Shown: positions 60,391 through 64,000 of the stretch, piece by piece | Layout of the letters: each line of letters opens with the position of its first letter | How positions within the stretch are numbered: the first letter of the stretch is position 1 | Assembly: GCA_011523515.1 (NCBI GenBank) | Contig: WTGO01000017.1 | Span: forward strand, 31,151 to 95,150 | Length of the DNA: 64,000 nucleotides | Reading direction: 5' to 3' | DNA from: Chloroflexota bacterium | GTDB taxonomy: Bacteria > Chloroflexota > Anaerolineae > Aggregatilineales > Phototrophicaceae | Notes under the pieces: model-generated | What the model was told of the DNA's origin: nothing | What the model saw: only the letters and a program-made list of their open reading frames with translations | The model's database searches: none | Translations under genes and position numbers: made by a program

Positions 60391-61826
60391 CGCCTCGGTC
60401 GATACGACTAAGCAATGACCATCTAAAGGCGCTTTCAACGCTGACGCTGCTCCTTGTCGATCTGCTGATGCTGGTGGTCGCTTTTCTCGTAAGCTATGAA
60501 GCGCGCGAGATATTGCCATTCTTCCCGCGCCCCGAAGAACAGCCCGCGCTAATGAACTACCTGCCGACGATGATCCTGCACAGCGCAACGATTATCGTGA
60601 TGTTTTATTTCTCTCAGCTCTATCATTTGAAGCGAGCGTCTAGCCGCATCGATCAATTGCGCGGCCTGGTTGGGGTCGTCACGCTGGGGACGCTGCTGGC
60701 TAGCGGCACACAGGAATTCCTCTTGCAGAACACGGCCCTGGAAACGCTGTATCCGCGAAGCCTGTTGTTCTACGTCTGGTTCTTCAGCCTGATTCTTGTG
60801 GTGGTCGGGCGTGAATGGCACCGCCGATTCTGGACCTTCATGCGCCGCCGCGGCGTCGTCCGCGACAGTCTACTGATCGTTGGCGATGGCGAAATCGCGC
60901 TCAAGATAACCGACTTGGTGCGCAACAGTCCTGAACTCGGCTATGACATCGTGGGTATCGTTACGGCTGAGGAAAAGCAAGGCGATATGCTGGGATTTCC
61001 ATACATTGGCGACTATAGCGGAATCCCGCGGCTGATTGACGATCAACAAGTGGAGCAGGTCATTGTCGCCCTGTCCGACTATCGGCGCGGCGAATTGGTC
61101 GAGCTAATCAACCTCTGCCAGCGCGGAAAAGTAGACATCAAAGTCTATCCTGACATGTTTTCTTATATGGCCGGCGATCTAAACGTAGACGATCTGGGCG
61201 GCACGCCGCTGCTGACCGTGCGCGACATCGCGCTGCGCGGCTGGAAGCTCAGCCTGAAACGCGCGCTTGATCTCACCGGCGCCACCTTCGGGTTGGTGCT
61301 GCTCTCGCCATTCATGCTGATTACGGCCTGCCTGATTCGCCTCGAATCCCGCGGCTCGGTATTCTATTGGCAGATGCGGATGGGTCTGGACGGGCGCCCC
61401 TTTCCCATGATTAAGTTCAGATCCATGCGCGCGGACGCCGAATCCCGCGGCCAAACCTGGACGGTCGAGAATGACGCCCGGGTGACGCGCCTCGGCCACT
61501 ACATGCGCCGCAGCAATTGGGACGAGATTCCGCAGTTGATTAATGTGCTGCTCGGTCAGATGAGCTTGGTGGGGCCCCGGCCGGAACGCCCGATGTACGT
61601 CCAGCAATTCCGTCACCAGATTCCGGATTACATGATGCGGCATCGTGAAAAATCGGGCATGACCGGCTGGGCGCAGATCAATGGTTTGCGCGGCGACACC
61701 TCGATTACGCAACGTACCGAAGCCGACCGCTTTTATGTGGAAAACTGGTCGCTCTGGCTGGATATCGTCATCATCATCAGGACGATTTGGCAGTCGATTA
61801 CGCGCTCCAATCCAAACGCGTACTGA
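60354..61826 (+). CDS. polyprenyl-phosphate sugar-1-phosphate transferase (WbaP/WcaJ type)
   Basis: Starts exopolysaccharide or O-antigen units by moving a sugar phosphate from UDP-sugar to undecaprenyl phosphate. The 490-residue product has four N-terminal membrane segments, a Rossmann-like CoA-binding-type domain (LLIVGDGEIALKITDLVRNSPELG near residue 180) and a fifth hydrophobic segment. The catalytic bacterial transferase domain follows (GSVFYWQMRMGLDGRPFPMIKFRSMRADAE; LGHYMRRSNWDEIPQLINVLLGQMSLVGPRPERP; the Asp-Glu pair is present). ATG 60354 lies inside the GT2 gene. The sugar cannot be told from sequence. Confidence 0.92.
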   Translation: MARDSQSGSYTIAPRSIRLSNDHLKALSTLTLLLVDLLMLVVAFLVSYEAREILPFFPRPEEQPALMNYLPTMILHSATIIVMFYFSQLYHLKRASSRIDQLRGLVGVVTLGTLLASGTQEFLLQNTALETLYPRSLLFYVWFFSLILVVVGREWHRRFWTFMRRRGVVRDSLLIVGDGEIALKITDLVRNSPELGYDIVGIVTAEEKQGDMLGFPYIGDYSGIPRLIDDQQVEQVIVALSDYRRGELVELINLCQRGKVDIKVYPDMFSYMAGDLNVDDLGGTPLLTVRDIALRGWKLSLKRALDLTGATFGLVLLSPFMLITACLIRLESRGSVFYWQMRMGLDGRPFPMIKFRSMRADAESRGQTWTVENDARVTRLGHYMRRSNWDEIPQLINVLLGQMSLVGPRPERPMYVQQFRHQIPDYMMRHREKSGMTGWAQINGLRGDTSITQRTEADRFYVENWSLWLDIVIIIRTIWQSITRSNPNAY

Positions 61827-61840
61827 GGGGACTCGCGAGC

Positions 61841-62173
61841 ATGGATCTCGACACCTTGACGCAGGCAATGCACGACTTTGTAGAAAGCAAGGGCTGGCTG
61901 AACGAAGATTCACCCAAGCAGCAGACCCAGCGGAATCTGGCCATTTCGCTGGTCTTGGAAGCGTCCGAAGTCTTGGAACATTTCCAATGGAGCGATGAGA
62001 GCAACTCGCCTGACGAGCTGGCTGACGAATTGGCGGACGTCATGCTCTACTTGCTGCAATTGGCTAGCTGCAGCGGCATAGATCTGGGCCAGGCCGTGCT
62101 GACGAAACTGGAGAAGAATCACGCGCGAGAGTGGCGCGACAGTTTGGAATCGGCCGGCGCCTCCGCGGATTAG
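61841..62173 (+). CDS. MazG-like nucleotide pyrophosphohydrolase
   Basis: A 110-residue all-helical NTP pyrophosphatase. The metal-binding pattern is seen as LVLEASEVLEHFQW (ExxE) and ELADELADVMLYLLQLA (ExxD). The size and sequence fit the small single-domain MazG/iMazG-DCTPP1 group, which cleaves non-canonical dNTPs to clean the nucleotide pool. ATG 61841 has TGAGGGG upstream, 15 nt after the sugar transferase gene, so the two are probably co-transcribed though unrelated in function. Confidence 0.85.
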   Translation: MDLDTLTQAMHDFVESKGWLNEDSPKQQTQRNLAISLVLEASEVLEHFQWSDESNSPDELADELADVMLYLLQLASCSGIDLGQAVLTKLEKNHAREWRDSLESAGASAD

Positions 62174-62365
62174 GTCGCCATTCGCTACGAACCCATTACC
62201 TCGACAAGTGATCCCTTCCAGTCTTTTAATCTGCCCCAAAAGCACTACAATACCTTGCCTTTTGCAGCCGGCCGAAATGCCAGCCGGCAGATCGCAGGCT
62301 GGCGTTGGTTCTGCGCCGCTGCATTAGCGTGTGCCGCATCGTCTTGCAACCAAGGATTAGTCGTC

Positions 62366-63808
62366 ATGTCAGAACAGTCCGTCACCGCCCAAAGTGAAGA
62401 CTTCTCGCGCTGGTACAACGAGATCGTCTACCGCGCGGATCTGGCGGCGCCCAGCCCCGTGCGCGGTTGCGTAATCATCAAGCCCTACGGCTACGAAATC
62501 TGGGAAGGCATCAAAGCCGGGCTGGACAGACGTTTCAAGGCGACCGGCCATCAGAACGCCTACTTTCCACTCTTCATCCCCGAAAGTTACATCCGGCGCG
62601 AGGCGCAGCATGTCGAGGGTTTTAGTCCGGAACTGGCTGTCGTGACCCACGCCGGCGGCAAAGAGCTGGAGGAGCCGCTGGTTGTTCGCCCGACTTCGGA
62701 AACCGTGATTGGCGAAGCCTTCAGCGATTGGATTCAGTCTTATCGCGATCTGCCGCTGCTGATCAACCAATGGGCGAATGTCGTGCGCTGGGAGTTGCGC
62801 ACGCGTCCCTTCTTGCGGACGGCTGAGTTTCTCTGGCAAGAGGGGCATACCGCCCACGCCACTCACGACGAGGCCGAGCGCGAGACCTTGCAGATGCTTG
62901 ATATCTACGCTGATTTTGCTGTGAACGATGCCGCTATACCTGTCATCAAGGGCGAAAAGAGCAAGATGGAGCGCTTTGCCGGCGCGCTGCGAACCTACAC
63001 CATCGAAGCCATGATGCGCGACCGGCGCGCGCTGCAATCTGGCACCAGCCATAACCTAGGACAGAACTTCGCCAAAGCATTCGACATTCGCTATCTGGCG
63101 GAAAGCAACACTCAAGAGTATTGCTGGACCACCTCCTGGGGCTTGAGCACGCGAATGGTAGGCGCTGTGGTCATGGCCCACGGTGATGATAAAGGCTTGC
63201 GCCTGCCGCCGAAGCTGGCGCCTTATCAAGTAGTGATAGTTCCGATCTTTAAGAATGATTCGCAGCGCGGCGCCGTAATGGAGGCAGTGGAGCGCTTGCA
63301 ATCTGCGCTTGAAGACGCCGGCATTCGCGTACATATCGACAAGCGTGACGGGCAGTCTCCCGGCTTCAAATTCAATGACTGGGAGATGCGCGGCGTGCCG
63401 GTGCGGATGGAGATCGGACCCAGAGATGTCGAAAAGAACAATGCTGTGCTGGCTCGACGTGACGTCCTCGGTCGCCAAGGCAAGCAATTTGTCTCGCAAG
63501 ACGGCATCGTCGAAGCCGTGCAATCCCTGCTGACCGACATCCAGCGCAGCATGCTTGAAGACGCGCGTGAATTCCGTGACGCTCATATCACGGATGCGGC
63601 TTCTTACGATGAGCTGCGGTCAATCGTTGCTGACGGGGACTGGGCGCGGGTATTCTGGGACGGCGACGATGACGATGAAGTGTCCGTCAAAGATGAGACG
63701 GGCGCTACCATCCGCTGCTTCCCCTTCAACCAGCCGAGCGGGCAAGGCAAGTGCGTCGTATCCGGGCGAACCACCGAGCGCGTTGCGCTTTTCGCCAAAG
63801 CCTATTGA
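62366..63808 (+). CDS. proS: prolyl-tRNA synthetase (archaeal/eukaryotic-type ProS)
   Basis: Charges tRNA-Pro. The 480-residue class II enzyme lacks the editing insertion and belongs to the shorter type. Motif 1 lies around VRGCVIIKPYGYEIWEGIKAGLDRRFKATGHQNAYFPLF, motif 2 is RWELRTRPFLRTAEFLWQEGHTAHAT, and the AWGLSTR-type motif 3 reads TSWGLSTRMVGAVVMAHGDD. The anticodon domain starts at LAPYQVVIVPIF, and the C-terminal domain ends in FAKAY. The zinc-site Cys in this last domain are only partly kept (KCVVSG). Start ATG 62366 with AAGGA upstream; no T-box leader is seen in the 192-bp gap. Confidence 0.95.
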   Translation: MSEQSVTAQSEDFSRWYNEIVYRADLAAPSPVRGCVIIKPYGYEIWEGIKAGLDRRFKATGHQNAYFPLFIPESYIRREAQHVEGFSPELAVVTHAGGKELEEPLVVRPTSETVIGEAFSDWIQSYRDLPLLINQWANVVRWELRTRPFLRTAEFLWQEGHTAHATHDEAERETLQMLDIYADFAVNDAAIPVIKGEKSKMERFAGALRTYTIEAMMRDRRALQSGTSHNLGQNFAKAFDIRYLAESNTQEYCWTTSWGLSTRMVGAVVMAHGDDKGLRLPPKLAPYQVVIVPIFKNDSQRGAVMEAVERLQSALEDAGIRVHIDKRDGQSPGFKFNDWEMRGVPVRMEIGPRDVEKNNAVLARRDVLGRQGKQFVSQDGIVEAVQSLLTDIQRSMLEDAREFRDAHITDAASYDELRSIVADGDWARVFWDGDDDDEVSVKDETGATIRCFPFNQPSGQGKCVVSGRTTERVALFAKAY

Positions 63809-63945
63809 GCGGATTGCGTGTATATCGTGATGCAAGTCCCGATGGACAGGTTAACCGCCAGCGGCTTGGGATTTACGTGTGACCGGTTCGCAAAAGCAGC
63901 CGCGACATCCTGCCAATACTCATCCATTGTGAAAATTGCATCCAT
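63802..63945 (-). CDS. small open frame, 47 residues, unknown
   Basis: On the minus strand from ATG 63945 the frame reads MDAIFTMDEYWQDVAAAFAN, then RSHVNPKPLAVNLSIGTCITIYTQSAQ. It converges on proS and overlaps its end by 7 nt. The sequence looks protein-like, with an amphipathic helix and a strand, but no ribosome site precedes the ATG and a stop lies 11 codons upstream. It may be a small gene or the end of a decayed one. Not recognised. Confidence 0.3.
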   Translation of the reverse strand: MDAIFTMDEYWQDVAAAFANRSHVNPKPLAVNLSIGTCITIYTQSAQ

Positions 63946-64000
63946 GGGAGTGTCTATATTTTTGGATATGTCATACTAAAGGGATGAGCCAATGTCCTTA

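Noticed and set aside
62174..62365. T-box riboswitch before proS
   Set aside because: No T-box AGGGTGGNACCGCG sequence or terminator/antiterminator pair; only a weak GCCGGC hairpin near 62266-62287.
1..64000. tRNA genes, rRNA genes, CRISPR arrays, prophage or complete insertion sequences
   Set aside because: No T-loop GGTTCGAATCC-type sequences in the gaps, no spaced direct repeats, and no transposase or phage structural genes were seen; a covariance-model search would be needed to exclude small RNAs.

Overview
The window looks like a chromosome segment of a Gram-positive-type or monoderm bacterium, most likely a member of the Chloroflexota. This rests on gene content and repeat style, not on a marker gene: a peptidoglycan/division (dcw) cluster, a complex I operon with two NuoM genes, FemAB-like proteins, a secreted alpha-2-macroglobulin, and short GC-rich palindromes ending in CCCCTACA. 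No rRNA, tRNA, CRISPR array, prophage or complete insertion sequence was seen. The phylum call is an inference.

Layout. (1) 1-13341, minus strand: dcw cluster read rsmH, ftsL-like, ftsI, mraY, [424-bp gap with palindromes], murD, ftsW, murG, two small CvpA-like membrane proteins, murC, murB, ftsQ, ftsA (cut by the window edge). murE and murF are not in it; murE lies at 56180. The FtsI-type protein has lost all three transpeptidase motifs. (2) 13497-16055: uvrC, then a convergent MntA/HepT toxin-antitoxin pair whose hepT carries an in-frame stop. (3) 16104-19217, minus: serine synthesis (serB, a HAD hydrolase, serA). (4) 19423-27623: a TetR regulator and fatty-acid beta-oxidation genes (SDR, FadN-type fusion, thiolase), broken up by an Mrr-type nuclease and by an oppositely oriented AAA ATPase/DUF4276 pair that looks like a defence cassette. 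(5) 27658-33357: methyltransferase, lipoprotein, M20 peptidase, LysE-type exporter, HNH nuclease, aminoglycoside-phosphotransferase-like kinase. (6) 33438-42335: a 1974-residue alpha-2-macroglobulin without a recognisable thioester site, a PhyH dioxygenase and two adjacent FemAB-like transferases.

(7) 42519-53241: complex I membrane arm, nuoA-[ParB/HNH protein]-nuoH-J-K-L-M-M'-N. The genes for NuoB, C, D, I and the NADH module are absent. An AT-rich ParB-fold/zinc/HNH gene sits where nuoBCD usually lie and overlaps nuoH. The two consecutive NuoM proteins suggest a '2M' complex I with four antiporter-like subunits. (8) 53339-56045: the Fo part of ATP synthase (AtpZ/I-like, AtpB, AtpE, AtpF), with a large soluble His/Asp/Ala-rich insertion in subunit a and a b subunit fused to the C-terminal half of delta. 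F1 genes do not follow. (9) 56180-63808: murE and surface-polysaccharide genes (GT-C and GT2 glycosyltransferases, polyprenyl-phosphate sugar transferase), a MazG-like pyrophosphohydrolase and proS.

The main themes are split operons (dcw, nuo, atp, beta-oxidation), several intact reading frames that have lost family-defining catalytic residues (FtsI, SerA, alpha-2-macroglobulin, the second NuoM), and defence or selfish nuclease genes sitting inside otherwise housekeeping operons.
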